From positions 4,464,001 through 4,528,000 of the forward strand of contig NZ_CP154840.1 in NCBI RefSeq assembly GCF_047301505.1: a DNA stretch of 64,000 nucleotides. The letters are read 5' to 3'. Positions 48,424-57,299 of this stretch are shown one piece after another. Position numbers and translations under genes: made by a program. Every line of letters starts with the position of its first letter. Positions within the stretch are counted from its first letter, which is position 1. This DNA is from Lysinibacillus_B sp031181585 (GTDB lineage Bacteria; Bacillota; Bacilli; Bacillales_A; Planococcaceae). The notes under the pieces were generated by a model. The model ran no database searches and had not been told where the DNA came from. It saw only the letters and a program-made list of their open reading frames with translations.

Positions 48424-48685
48424 ACATTATTTTTATGTATTACAATGCCGCGATAATACACTGTATGCCGGTTATACAAATAATCTTGAAAAAAGGGTTA
48501 CTGTGCATAATGCGGGAAAAGGTGCAAAATATACGAAGGCCCGTACTCCTGTTACGTGTATTCATTACGAAATATTTGAAACAAAACAGGAAGCGATGAG
48601 AAAAGAGTATGCGTTCAAGCAGTTAGAGCGTAAGAAAAAATTAGAGTATATAAGGAGCAAAGCACATGAAATCACAAAAAAGTAG
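48413..48685 (+). CDS. yazA: GIY-YIG domain protein YazA
   Basis: 90 residues. A single GIY-YIG nuclease domain begins HYFYVLQCRDNTLYAGYT and includes the HNAGKGAKYTKAR segment. The start at ATG 48413 (MENKHYFYV) matches the family; an in-frame ATG at 48380 adds 11 residues. It overlaps yabB by 11 bp and rsmI by 20 bp. Confidence 0.9.
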   Translation: MENKHYFYVLQCRDNTLYAGYTNNLEKRVTVHNAGKGAKYTKARTPVTCIHYEIFETKQEAMRKEYAFKQLERKKKLEYIRSKAHEITKK

Positions 48686-49541
48686 CCAGCATGAAACAGG
48701 CAGTTGTTTATACCTTGTTGCAACACCAATTGGCAATTTAGAAGACATGACAGTCCGTGCATTGCGCATTTTAAAGGAAGTCGATATGATTGCAGCTGAG
48801 GATACAAGGAATACACGGAAGCTTTGCAATTATTTTGATATCTCTACACCATTAATCAGTTACCACGAGCACAATATAGAAGTTGGAGGACAAAAGCTGC
48901 TTTCTCTTTTACGCGAAGGAAAATCAGTAGCATTAGTCAGTGATGCTGGGCTTCCGTGTATTTCAGATCCAGGGGCTGATATTGTGGAAAAGGCTATTGC
49001 GGAAGGCTTTGCCGTTGTACCTATACCAGGGGCTAATGCGGCCGTAACTGCGCTGATTGCTTCGGGATTAAATCCACAGCCATTTTACTTTTTTGGGTTT
49101 TTAAACCGAAATAAAAAAGAACGTCGCCTTCAGCTAGAGAGCTTAATAAAGCGAGAAGAGACAATGCTATTTTATGAAGCGCCTCACCGGTTGAAGGATA
49201 CATTGAAAGATATGCAGCTAGTGCTTGGGAATCGCCGTATCGTCTTAGCACGTGAATTAACGAAGAAATTTGAGGAATTCCTGCGAGGTACGATAGAAGA
49301 AGCGCTTGTATGGTCGGAAGGAAATGAAATCAGAGGAGAGTTTGTAATAGTAGTCGAAGGAAATACTTCTGGTGAATTAGAGGAAGTAGAGCAGCCATGG
49401 ATATCAATGACAGTGGTTGAACATGTAGACTATATAATAGAAGAAACTCAAATGAATTCAAAGGAAGCAATTAAAGAAGTTGCTAAATTACGGGGATTGC
49501 CAAAAAGAGATGTATATAATACGTACCATCAAAAAGAATAG
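48666..49541 (+). CDS. rsmI: 16S rRNA cytidine-1402 2'-O-methyltransferase
   Basis: 291 residues. The tetrapyrrole-methylase-type fold has LYLVATPIGNLEDM, the EDTRNTRKLCNY segment, the SDAGLPCISDPG loop and the FYEAPHRL motif. AAGGAGC precedes ATG 48666. It ends the yabB-yazA-rsmI unit. A terminator is shared with convergent abrB. Confidence 0.95.
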   Translation: MKSQKSSQHETGSCLYLVATPIGNLEDMTVRALRILKEVDMIAAEDTRNTRKLCNYFDISTPLISYHEHNIEVGGQKLLSLLREGKSVALVSDAGLPCISDPGADIVEKAIAEGFAVVPIPGANAAVTALIASGLNPQPFYFFGFLNRNKKERRLQLESLIKREETMLFYEAPHRLKDTLKDMQLVLGNRRIVLARELTKKFEEFLRGTIEEALVWSEGNEIRGEFVIVVEGNTSGELEEVEQPWISMTVVEHVDYIIEETQMNSKEAIKEVAKLRGLPKRDVYNTYHQKE

Positions 49542-49636
49542 GTTAGAGACCTAGAGAGATATAAGGTATATAACATAGTTCAGGTAATGGGACAAGTTAT
49601 AGAAAATCAAAAATATGATGTTTTGTTACATGAAAG

Positions 49637-49664
49637 AAGGACCATTCTTTAGAGGATGGTCCTT
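49637..49664. terminator. Bidirectional terminator between rsmI and abrB
   Basis: AAGGACCAT/ATGGTCCTT stem with TTT on the plus side and TTCTTT on the minus side. Confidence 0.82.
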
Positions 49665-49677
49665 TAAAATACTTAAA

Positions 49678-49956
49678 TTATTTTTTTAAGTTATTTTGAA
49701 TTTCTTTCATTAACATTTCTGCGCCTTCAGGACTTAAAATTAATTTGCCCCCTACAAGACGGAAATTGTCATCTGATACTTCACCTGTTACGGCGCAAGT
49801 CATATTAGGCATGTATTTTTTTAGGATGATTTTATCATCATCAACATAAATTTCTAACGCATCTTTTTCAGCAATCCCTAATGTACGACGAAGCTCGATC
49901 GGAATAACCACACGACCTAATTCATCGACTTTACGAACAATACCTGTAGATTTCAT
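49678..49956 (-). CDS. abrB: Transition-state regulator AbrB
   Basis: 92 residues. The swapped-hairpin DNA-binding half is MKSTGIVRKVDELGRVVIPI and following, with a C-terminal multimerisation half. AbrB holds back stationary-phase and sporulation genes during growth. AGGAGGAAAAT precedes the ATG. The promoter and Spo0A boxes upstream give the usual repression of abrB by Spo0A~P. Confidence 0.96.
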   Translation of the reverse strand: MKSTGIVRKVDELGRVVIPIELRRTLGIAEKDALEIYVDDDKIILKKYMPNMTCAVTGEVSDDNFRLVGGKLILSPEGAEMLMKEIQNNLKK

Positions 49957-49991
49957 GATAATATTTTCCTCCTAGTTTGGTGTTATGATAA

Positions 49992-50008
49992 TTCGTCAAA
50001 ATTCGACA
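49992..50008. promoter_or_regulatory. Tandem Spo0A boxes at abrB
   Basis: TTCGTCA (49992-49998) and TTCGACA (50002-50008), both matching the 0A box TGNCGAA in reverse orientation, spaced one helical turn apart. They lie just downstream of the predicted abrB start site, as in B. subtilis. Confidence 0.82.
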
Positions 50009-50029
50009 TCAAATCCTTGTCTATGATAA

Positions 50030-50058
50030 ATCATACCAAGTAATACCATAAACGTCAA
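50030..50058 (-). promoter_or_regulatory. abrB promoter
   Basis: Minus-strand TTGACG (50053-50058), 17-base spacer, TATGAT (50030-50035). Confidence 0.8.
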
Positions 50059-50234
50059 TAAATTAGTACTGAAAATAGGATATTAATGTGAATTTTTTAA
50101 TCAAAATTTGCAGTTACAACCTTAAAATTAAAGATTTTTACTATTATTCACCTTTATTAGACTAAATATTCAAATAAAGGCTAAACTTATGATGTGGTTA
50201 TTTTTCGACAAAATCCAATCTCAATAATCTTTCA

Positions 50235-50263
50235 TTGAAACGAATTTCGTACTTCGTTAGAAT
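50235..50263 (+). promoter_or_regulatory. metS promoter
   Basis: TTGAAA (50235-50240), 17-base spacer, TAGAAT (50258-50263). No T-box or S-box features are seen upstream. A single 0A-like TTCGACA at 50204 lies just before it. Confidence 0.65.
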
Positions 50264-50300
50264 AGAAACTATACTGTGAAACAAAATGGAGGCAGTTCTA

Positions 50301-52265
50301 GTGAGCGAACAAAAAACATTCTATATAACAACACCCATTTATTACCCTAGTGGTAAGTTCCATATCGGTACAGCCTATACAACGGTTGCATCTGATACAA
50401 TGGCCCGCTACAAGCGTATGAGAGGATTTGATGTACGCTTTTTGACAGGGATGGATGAACACGGACAGAAAATCCAGGAGAAAGCACAAGAGACAGGTAA
50501 GCATCCTCAAGAATACGTAAACGAGATTGCTGATGCTGCTAAGAAACTATGGTCTCTTATGGATATATCCTATGATGACTTTATTCAAACCACACAAGAG
50601 CGTCATAAAAAGAGCGTCGAAAGAATTTTCACACATTTCCTAGAAAATGGTGACATTTATAAAGGTGAATATGAAGGACTTTATTGTGTACCTTGTGAAT
50701 CCTACTATACCGAAACACAATTAGTTGACGGTAAATGCCCTGATTGCGGCCGTGAGGTACAAAAAGTTAAAGAAGAGTCTTACTTCTTTAATATGAAAAA
50801 ATATGCAGATAGATTACTTCAATATTATGAAGAAAATATTGAATTTATTGAGCCGGAGTCTCGTAAAAATGAAATGATCAATAACTTCATTAAACCAGGT
50901 CTTGAAGACTTATCAGTTTCACGTACTTCTTTTGATTGGGGAATTAAAGTACCTGGTGATCCGAAGCATGTTATTTACGTATGGGTGGATGCTCTATCCA
51001 ACTATATTACGTCTCTAGGCTATGGCTCTGACAATGAAGAGCTATTTAATAAATACTGGCCGGCCGATGTACATGTAGTAGGAAAAGATATTGTGCGGTT
51101 CCACACAATTTATTGGCCAATTTTCCTTATGGCCTTAGATTTACCATTACCGAAAAAAGTATTCGCCCATGGCTTCATAATGATGAAAGATGGAAAAATG
51201 TCAAAATCCAAAGGAAATGTTGTCTATCCTGAAATGCTAGTGGAGCGTTACGGACTAGATGCAACACGCTACTTCCTGCTGCGTGAACTTCCATTTGGAT
51301 CAGATGGTGTTTTTTCACCGGAATCATTTGTAGAGCGTACAAACTTTGACTTGGCGAATGATTTAGGAAATTTATTGAATAGAACTGTCTCTATGATGAA
51401 CAAATATTTCGACGGGGTAATTCCAACAGAAAATCTGGAGCCAACAGAGTTTGATGATACATTAAAAGCATTTGCAGAAAACGTACGTATTAAATATGAA
51501 GAAAGTATGGAAAAAATGCAATTTAGCGTGGTGTTATCAGAATTATGGTCACTTGTTTCCCGGACAAATAAATATATTGATGAAACTTCACCATGGGTAT
51601 TGGCGAAAAATGAAGAAGATCGTCCGAAATTAGCCGCAGTTATGGCAAATTTAGCAGAAAGTTTACGTCATATTGCAGTAATGTTACAGCCATTTATGAC
51701 TTCAGCGCCTAAACGTATCGCAGAGCAGCTTGGTCTAACAGAAGAGATGCTAAATTGGGATTCGATTGCTGGGTTTGGAAATGTTATTTTACCAAACACA
51801 AAAGTGGTAGAAAAAGGGATACCTATTTTCCCGCGATTAGAAGCAGAGGAAGAAATCGCCTATATCCGGGAGCAAATGCAGGCAAGCGTAAAAACACCTC
51901 AGGAAGAGCCAAAGAAGGAAATTGTCGAAACACCTGAAGTGCCGGAAATAACAATTGATGACTTTATGAAAATTGATTTGCGAGTTGCTACAGTTACAGC
52001 TTGTGAACCAGTACCGAAGGCAAATAAATTACTAAAACTTCAAGTCGACCTTGGGTTTGAGCAGCGTCAAGTTGTTTCAGGTATCGCAGAGCATTATAAA
52101 CCTGAAGAATTAGTAGGGAAAAAGGTAATTGTAGTGGCGAATCTTAAGCCTGTAAAGCTTCGCGGTGAATTATCGCAAGGAATGATTTTAGCAGGTTCTC
52201 ATGAGGGGATCTTAACATTAGCAACTGTTGATCCAAAGCTGGAAAATGGTGCAAAAGTAAAATAA
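50301..52265 (+). CDS. metG: Methionyl-tRNA synthetase
   Basis: 654 residues; called metS in B. subtilis. The class I HIGH-like motif is in GKFHIGTAYTT, the zinc knuckle is CVPCESYY...CPDCGR, KMSKSKGN is near residue 298, and a C-terminal tRNA-binding EMAP-like domain starts at IDDFMKIDLRVATV. The start is GTG 50301 with GGAGG at 50288-50292; the in-frame ATG 50286 overlaps that ribosome site. Confidence 0.96.
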   Translation: MSEQKTFYITTPIYYPSGKFHIGTAYTTVASDTMARYKRMRGFDVRFLTGMDEHGQKIQEKAQETGKHPQEYVNEIADAAKKLWSLMDISYDDFIQTTQERHKKSVERIFTHFLENGDIYKGEYEGLYCVPCESYYTETQLVDGKCPDCGREVQKVKEESYFFNMKKYADRLLQYYEENIEFIEPESRKNEMINNFIKPGLEDLSVSRTSFDWGIKVPGDPKHVIYVWVDALSNYITSLGYGSDNEELFNKYWPADVHVVGKDIVRFHTIYWPIFLMALDLPLPKKVFAHGFIMMKDGKMSKSKGNVVYPEMLVERYGLDATRYFLLRELPFGSDGVFSPESFVERTNFDLANDLGNLLNRTVSMMNKYFDGVIPTENLEPTEFDDTLKAFAENVRIKYEESMEKMQFSVVLSELWSLVSRTNKYIDETSPWVLAKNEEDRPKLAAVMANLAESLRHIAVMLQPFMTSAPKRIAEQLGLTEEMLNWDSIAGFGNVILPNTKVVEKGIPIFPRLEAEEEIAYIREQMQASVKTPQEEPKKEIVETPEVPEITIDDFMKIDLRVATVTACEPVPKANKLLKLQVDLGFEQRQVVSGIAEHYKPEELVGKKVIVVANLKPVKLRGELSQGMILAGSHEGILTLATVDPKLENGAKVK

Positions 52266-52376
52266 CCTAAATGGGTAGCGTTCTTCTTGCGTATTTAGCT
52301 AGACTTACATTGAGGCATTTCGACAATTGTCTCTTTTAATAAGCGAAATGAGGAAGATAGCTGAAGTATTTATAAT

Positions 52377-52412
52377 AAGCCTGTTGAACAGTTAAAGTTC
52401 AGCAGGCTTCCT
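52377..52412 (+). terminator. metS terminator
   Basis: AAGCCTGTTGAAC/GTTCAGCAGGCTT stem; the following TCCTTTC is only moderately T-rich. The 352-bp gap up to tatD shows nothing else clear. Confidence 0.7.
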
Positions 52413-52617
52413 TTCATTCAATTGTTTATCAAAATATTATTTTGAAATAAAGAAAAATACCATTTAATTGAATAAAAGGAGAGTCATACATCCTTCGATA
52501 AATAGAGACAGATAGAGACTTTGTTACAAAACAGGTAGTTCGGTAATATAAATGAAATATAGATGAAAAAAAAGAAATAATTTAATCCATTACAATACGG
52601 AATAGGAGAATGAAAAC

Positions 52618-53394
52618 ATGACATCATATATCGATACACATGTCCATTTGAACGCAGATCAATATGATGAAGATCTAAAAGAAGTTATCGCTCGTGCACT
52701 TGAAGCACAAGTAGAGAAAATGGTCGTTGTAGGTTTTGACCGCAAGACAATTGAGCGAGCAATGAATTTGGTAGAAGAATATGACTTTCTTTATGCTGTA
52801 ATTGGGTGGCATCCTGTAGATGCCATTGATTGTACAGATGAGGAGCTAGAATGGATTGAAGAATTGGCAGCACATCCGAAAGTAGTAGGTATAGGAGAGA
52901 CAGGACTTGACTATTACTGGGATAAATCACCAAAAGATGTGCAGCAATACTGGTTCCGCAAGCAAATAAAACTTGCTCAAAAGGTAAATCTGCCAATTAT
53001 TATCCATAACCGTGATGCTACCGGCGATGTGGTGCGTATTTTACGTGAAGAAAATGCCGCATCTGTAGGTGGAATTATGCATTGTTATGGAGGGAGTGTA
53101 GAAACTGCCCATGAATGCATTGGTATGAACTTTATGATTAGCCTCGGAGGACCGGTTACGTTTAAAAATGCAAGACAGCCGAAAGAAGTAGCGAAGGAAA
53201 TTCCACTTGAGCATCTATTGATTGAGACAGATGCGCCTTATTTGGCTCCTCATCCTCATCGAGGCAAGCGAAATGAGCCATCTTTAGTGCCCCTTGTTGC
53301 CGAGGAAATAGCACGTTTGAAAGAGATGCCGGTAGAAGAAGTAGCAAAAGCAACAACAGAAAATGCAAAACGCTTTTTCAAAATTAGTGACTAA
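52618..53394 (+). CDS. tatD: TatD-family metal-dependent DNase
   Basis: 258 residues, TIM-barrel amidohydrolase fold. The DTHVHL metal motif is at the N terminus, followed by GIGETGLDYYW, PIIIHNRDA, MHCYGG and ETDAPYL. 3'-5' deoxyribonuclease activity is known for the family (YabD in B. subtilis). TAGGAGAATG precedes the ATG. Confidence 0.93.
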   Translation: MTSYIDTHVHLNADQYDEDLKEVIARALEAQVEKMVVVGFDRKTIERAMNLVEEYDFLYAVIGWHPVDAIDCTDEELEWIEELAAHPKVVGIGETGLDYYWDKSPKDVQQYWFRKQIKLAQKVNLPIIIHNRDATGDVVRILREENAASVGGIMHCYGGSVETAHECIGMNFMISLGGPVTFKNARQPKEVAKEIPLEHLLIETDAPYLAPHPHRGKRNEPSLVPLVAEEIARLKEMPVEEVAKATTENAKRFFKISD

Positions 53395-53470
53395 ATTGTG
53401 AACACGTCTCCAATACTGCTGTTGGAAAGGCTTGCAAACTGTCGCTAGATGACCCAAATATGCATTTATG

Positions 53471-53499
53471 TTGACAGTTCAAAATGTAGTCCGTATAAT
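53471..53499 (+). promoter_or_regulatory. Consensus SigA promoter of yabE
   Basis: Perfect TTGACA (53471-53476), 17-base spacer, perfect TATAAT (53494-53499). Confidence 0.85.
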
Positions 53500-53528
53500 C
53501 CAACGAGTATTAAAGGAGGCGTTTTTTC

Positions 53529-54734
53529 ATGTCAAATGACACCATGAAAAATCTGTTCTTTGGTTCATTGAGGAGTAAGCAAACAGTGGTAAGACTTTTA
53601 TCTCTTGTCCTGTTTGTATCAATTATTGTATTTGTTTTATACCAGGGAACGAAGAACTCAGTTGTCATCAATGCAAACGGTGAGCAGCTGGAAGTAGCAA
53701 CACACGAAAAAACAGTTGAAGATGTATTGGCCACCCAAAACATCGCTGTTTCAGAATATGATAAAGTATCACCCTCACTGGATACCAAGGTTGTCAGCGG
53801 AATGACAATTGATTGGGAACAGGCAAAAGAAATTATTATTTCAGTTGATGGAAATCAGTCAAGTATTTGGACAACTGAAAAACGAGTGAAGAACATTTTG
53901 GAAGAGGCAAATATTGAAGTAGCAGAGCATGACGAGATTTCACTCAGCTTAGATACAGAAGTAGGAGCAGATCACAAAATCGATATTCAAAAAGCGTTTC
54001 AGTTAACGCTTGTCGATGGCTTAGAAGAGAGACAAGTATGGTCCACTTCGACTACGGTCGCTAACTTTTTGAAACAACAAGGGATTACATTAGGCGAATA
54101 TGATCGTATCGGGAAATCAATGGAGGAGGTTATTACTCCAGACGATCGCATCGCAGTTGTTCGCGTAGAAAAAGTTACCGATGTAGTGGAAGAATCAATC
54201 GATTTCGCAATTGAAAAGAAAACGGATTCTTCTTTGTTGAAGGGAAAAGAAAAAGTAGTAACGACGGGGAAAAAGGGTACTGTAGAACGTACTTTTGAAG
54301 TCGTGAAAGAGAATGGACAAGTAGTGTCCAAAACATTACAAAAAGAAAATGTCGTTAAGAAGCCAACAAAACAGGTAGTAGCGGTAGGCACAAAAGTCAT
54401 CACGGCTAGTGTTTCACGTAATAATTCAGCTGCCCCTTCAAACGGGAAGGAATTTTATGTGACAGCAACAGCTTATACAGCAAACTGCTCAGGATGTTCA
54501 GGTGTAACGGCAACTGGGTTAAATTTAAAGGCGAACCCCTCAAGTAAAGTGATTGCAGTTGATCCAAGTGTTATCCCATTAGGCTCAAAAGTTTGGGTTG
54601 AAGGTTATGGTTATGCAATTGCTGCTGATACAGGCGGTGCCATCAAAGGTAATAAAATCGATGTATTTATATCTTCCAAGTCCCAAGCAGCAAGCTGGGG
54701 GCGTAAAAAGGTGCGCATAAAAGTATTAAACTAG
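53529..54734 (+). CDS. yabE: YabE-like G5/3D-domain cell wall hydrolase
   Basis: 401 residues. An N-terminal membrane segment (about 22-40) exports it. Three DUF348 (ubiquitin-like) repeats lie at about 45-215, a G5 domain at about 215-290, and a C-terminal 3D domain (IDVFISSKSQA and earlier AVDPSVIPLGSKVWVEGYG) with the three aspartates. Related to Rpf/Sps lytic enzymes acting on peptidoglycan. AAAGGAGGC precedes the ATG. Strong promoter and own terminator make it a single-gene unit. Confidence 0.93.
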   Translation: MSNDTMKNLFFGSLRSKQTVVRLLSLVLFVSIIVFVLYQGTKNSVVINANGEQLEVATHEKTVEDVLATQNIAVSEYDKVSPSLDTKVVSGMTIDWEQAKEIIISVDGNQSSIWTTEKRVKNILEEANIEVAEHDEISLSLDTEVGADHKIDIQKAFQLTLVDGLEERQVWSTSTTVANFLKQQGITLGEYDRIGKSMEEVITPDDRIAVVRVEKVTDVVEESIDFAIEKKTDSSLLKGKEKVVTTGKKGTVERTFEVVKENGQVVSKTLQKENVVKKPTKQVVAVGTKVITASVSRNNSAAPSNGKEFYVTATAYTANCSGCSGVTATGLNLKANPSSKVIAVDPSVIPLGSKVWVEGYGYAIAADTGGAIKGNKIDVFISSKSQAASWGRKKVRIKVLN

Positions 54735-54758
54735 TTAATAGTATTCCAAAATGATTAT

Positions 54759-54793
54759 GCTTTCCCGTTTTTGACTGGCGGGAAAGCTATTTT
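54759..54793 (+). terminator. yabE terminator
   Basis: GCTTTCCCG/CGGGAAAGC stem then TATTTTTA. Confidence 0.85.
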
Positions 54794-54947
54794 TATGGAG
54801 AGAAATAGGGATCAGCAGCTTGGATGCCGGCTTCAATATAAAAAATAAAAGCAAGGTATTTACGGTTAGGAATACCTTTCTAATGGGTTGCAATCTGCTG
54901 ATTGTGTTAAAATACGAAAAGAAGCTTGAGTGAAAAGAGGATGTAGT

Positions 54948-55514
54948 TTGAATATAAAAGAAATCATTGTCGTGGAAGGCAAGGATGATACAACTGCCAT
55001 TAAGCGTGCTGTTGGTGCTGATACGATTGAGACAAATGGCTCCGCTATTTCTGAAGATACATTGCGGCGAATTGAGCATGCTCAAAAGAAGCGGGGAGTA
55101 ATTGTATTTACGGACCCTGATTATCCGGGCCGCCGTATTCGAGCCATAATTGAGGAACGCATCCCTGGCGTAAAGCATGCTTTTTTAGCAAAGGAAAAGA
55201 CGATTGCAAAGAATGGTCGAGGCCTTGGGATTGAGCATGCTAATGACGAAGATATCCGTAATGCTTTGCGTCATGTTTATACGGTCAATACAGGCAGTCA
55301 CTTTGAGGAGCAGATTACCCTGGAGGATTTAATGCTGGCGAAGCTGATTGGACACCCACAGTCGAAGGAGCGCCGTACTAAGCTTGGGGAAATTTTAAAT
55401 ATCGGTATGACAAATGGAAAACAGTTACACAAACGGCTTATTATGTTCCAAATTACAGTGGAGCAATTTGGCTCGGCAGTAGCACAGCTAGATCAGGAGG
55501 AACGACATGTATAA
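54948..55514 (+). CDS. rnmV: Ribonuclease M5
   Basis: 188 residues. Toprim domain IIVVEGKDD, then FTDPDYPGRRIR, and a C-terminal 5S-recognition part. Matures 5S rRNA precursors, the substrate made at 40556. The TTG at 54948 (MNIKEIIVVEG) follows AAGAGGATG and matches the family start; a GTG at 54930 precedes that site. It overlaps rsmA by 8 bp. Confidence 0.95.
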   Translation: MNIKEIIVVEGKDDTTAIKRAVGADTIETNGSAISEDTLRRIEHAQKKRGVIVFTDPDYPGRRIRAIIEERIPGVKHAFLAKEKTIAKNGRGLGIEHANDEDIRNALRHVYTVNTGSHFEEQITLEDLMLAKLIGHPQSKERRTKLGEILNIGMTNGKQLHKRLIMFQITVEQFGSAVAQLDQEERHV

Positions 55515-56394
55515 AGATATAGCAACACCGATTCGCACAAAGGAAATTTTAAAAAAGTATGGCTTTTCTTTTAAAAAGAGCTTGGGACAAAACTTTTTGA
55601 TTGATCCTAATATTTTACGAAATATTGTAAGCCATGCCCATCTTACATCTGAAAGTGGCGCGATAGAGGTGGGGCCCGGTATTGGAGCACTCACAGAACA
55701 TCTGGCACGAGCAGCGAAAAAAGTAGTATCATTCGAGATCGATCAACGCCTTTTACCTGTATTGGAAGACACGTTAAGCCCTTATGATAATATAAAGATT
55801 GTCCATTCAGATATTTTAAAGGCAGATGTTGTAAAAGTAATACAGGAGGAAATGCCGGGTATCGAGGATATTATGGTAGTAGCTAACCTACCTTATTACG
55901 TAACAACACCTATCTTAATGAAATTGCTGAATGACCGTCTGCCGATTCGCGGCTTTGTTGTGATGATGCAGAAAGAAGTAGCAGATCGTATCACTGCAAA
56001 ACCCGGAACAAAAGAATATGGATCTTTATCCATTGCTATCCAGTACTATTGTACGGCAGAAGTGGCAATGATTGTACCAAAGACCGTATTCATGCCACAG
56101 CCGAATGTGGACTCAGCGGTAATTCGTTTAATTAGGCATGACAAACCGCCCGTCGAAGTAATTAATGAGGATTTCTTATTTGAAGTTACAAGAGCGTCCT
56201 TTGCTCAACGCCGTAAAACAATTTTAAATAACCTGCAAGCAGGCTTGTCGGAGGGTAAAAAAAATAAGGATGCTATCCTTAACGCTCTTGAAAAAGCAGG
56301 AGTTGAGCCATCTCGTAGAGGAGAAACACTTACGATTGAGGAATTCGGACATTTAGCGGATGCCCTATATCCGACATTTTACAAACGTCAATAA
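55507..56394 (+). CDS. rsmA: 16S rRNA adenine-1518/1519 dimethyltransferase
   Basis: 295 residues (KsgA). SAM motif I VGPGIGALTEHLA, the NLPYYVTTPI catalytic motif and the C-terminal small domain are seen. GGAGGAACGAC precedes ATG 55507, which is within rnmV. In B. subtilis yabG follows; here veg comes next. Confidence 0.96.
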   Translation: MYKDIATPIRTKEILKKYGFSFKKSLGQNFLIDPNILRNIVSHAHLTSESGAIEVGPGIGALTEHLARAAKKVVSFEIDQRLLPVLEDTLSPYDNIKIVHSDILKADVVKVIQEEMPGIEDIMVVANLPYYVTTPILMKLLNDRLPIRGFVVMMQKEVADRITAKPGTKEYGSLSIAIQYYCTAEVAMIVPKTVFMPQPNVDSAVIRLIRHDKPPVEVINEDFLFEVTRASFAQRRKTILNNLQAGLSEGKKNKDAILNALEKAGVEPSRRGETLTIEEFGHLADALYPTFYKRQ

Positions 56395-56479
56395 ATCGAA
56401 CTTCCTAAAAAAAATCACTGTTTTTTTTAAGAAAAAAGTTGACGGAAATTATTCCTTGGTGATAAAATATTATATTTTA

Positions 56480-56508
56480 TTGACACAACTGGTCATTTGT
56501 GATATACT
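56480..56508 (+). promoter_or_regulatory. Strong veg promoter
   Basis: TTGACA (56480-56485), 17-base spacer, TATACT (56503-56508), close to the known strong veg promoter of Bacillus. Confidence 0.85.
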
Positions 56509-56533
56509 TTTATTTAGTGAGGTGTATGCGAAA

Positions 56534-56791
56534 ATGCCAAAAACGTTAGCTGACATTAAAAAGTCGTTAGAGTGTCATTTGGGTAAACGTTTGCAATTAC
56601 GAGCAAACGGAGGTCGCAAGAAAACGGTTGAGTGTGAAGGCGTACTTAGCGAAACATATCGTGCGGTATTCGTCGTAGAGCTTGATCAGGAAGATAACGC
56701 GTGTAAACGTGTGTCTTACAGCTACACAGATATTTTAACAGAAGCAGTGGAGATTACTTTTTTAGATGACACGATTGCTGTCGCTAAATAG
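56534..56791 (+). CDS. veg: Veg protein
   Basis: 85 residues, the strongly expressed Veg family linked to biofilm control (possible SinR effector). It starts MPKTLADIKKSLE at ATG 56534, after GAGGTG and the strong promoter. A longer frame from 56360 overlaps rsmA and is not the real start. Confidence 0.94.
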   Translation: MPKTLADIKKSLECHLGKRLQLRANGGRKKTVECEGVLSETYRAVFVVELDQEDNACKRVSYSYTDILTEAVEITFLDDTIAVAK

Positions 56792-56823
56792 GGTTTAGTT
56801 TTTAATTTATATGTTTAATGGAG

Positions 56824-56846
56824 CACCCATATTAATGGGTGTTTTT
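56824..56846 (+). terminator. veg terminator
   Basis: CACCCAT-ATTA-ATGGGTG stem followed by TTTTT. Confidence 0.85.
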
Positions 56847-56927
56847 CCTTTTTAGGAGAATGCATAGTCCGAACGGAATCACACATAATACATTTGTCAG
56901 CCTTATATTCAAAAGGAGGCAGAAAGC

Positions 56928-57116
56928 ATGGCTAAAGAAAAGATCATGTCACCACGTCTAAAAGAAGAGATTGCCAAGGAACTCGGATTTTATGATGTTG
57001 TACAAAAAGAAGGTTGGGGCGGAATTAAAGCCCGTGATGCCGGAAATATGGTCAAGCGTGCCATTGAAATGGCCGAAGAAGGTCTTGCAGCGGAGAAACG
57101 CAACAAGAATATTTAG
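56928..57116 (+). CDS. sspF: Small acid-soluble spore protein SspF
   Basis: 62 residues of the alpha/beta-type SASP relative SspF. The diagnostic middle ELGFYDVVQKEGWGGI leads into ARDAGNMVKRAIEMAEE. Binds and protects spore DNA. AAAGGAGGC precedes the ATG; a forespore-specific SigG promoter is expected upstream but was not defined. Own terminator. Confidence 0.93.
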   Translation: MAKEKIMSPRLKEEIAKELGFYDVVQKEGWGGIKARDAGNMVKRAIEMAEEGLAAEKRNKNI

Positions 57117-57150
57117 CTAGGTTGAACCAAAAAGAGAAATAAGGCTGACG

Positions 57151-57183
57151 GAAGCTGTCTCAGAGATGAGACAGCTTCTTTTT
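57151..57183 (+). terminator. sspF terminator
   Basis: GAAGCTGTCTCA-GAGA-TGAGACAGCTTC perfect stem, then TTTTT. Confidence 0.92.
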
Positions 57184-57299
57184 CATAAACGATCAACTAT
57201 AAAAAGTTTCTATACTTTCCATAAGTGCCTTGTCCTGCGGTATGGTAAAATAAAATGCAATGATATTCGCGATGTGCGAGATGTAAGGAGGATTTTGGC

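Noticed and set aside
52319..52325. TTCGACA as a Spo0A box after metS
   Set aside because: Single 7-mer not in a promoter region; several are expected by chance in this length.
56360..56791. 143-codon version of Veg
   Set aside because: It starts inside rsmA and crosses the strong veg promoter; the 85-residue product from 56534 matches the family.
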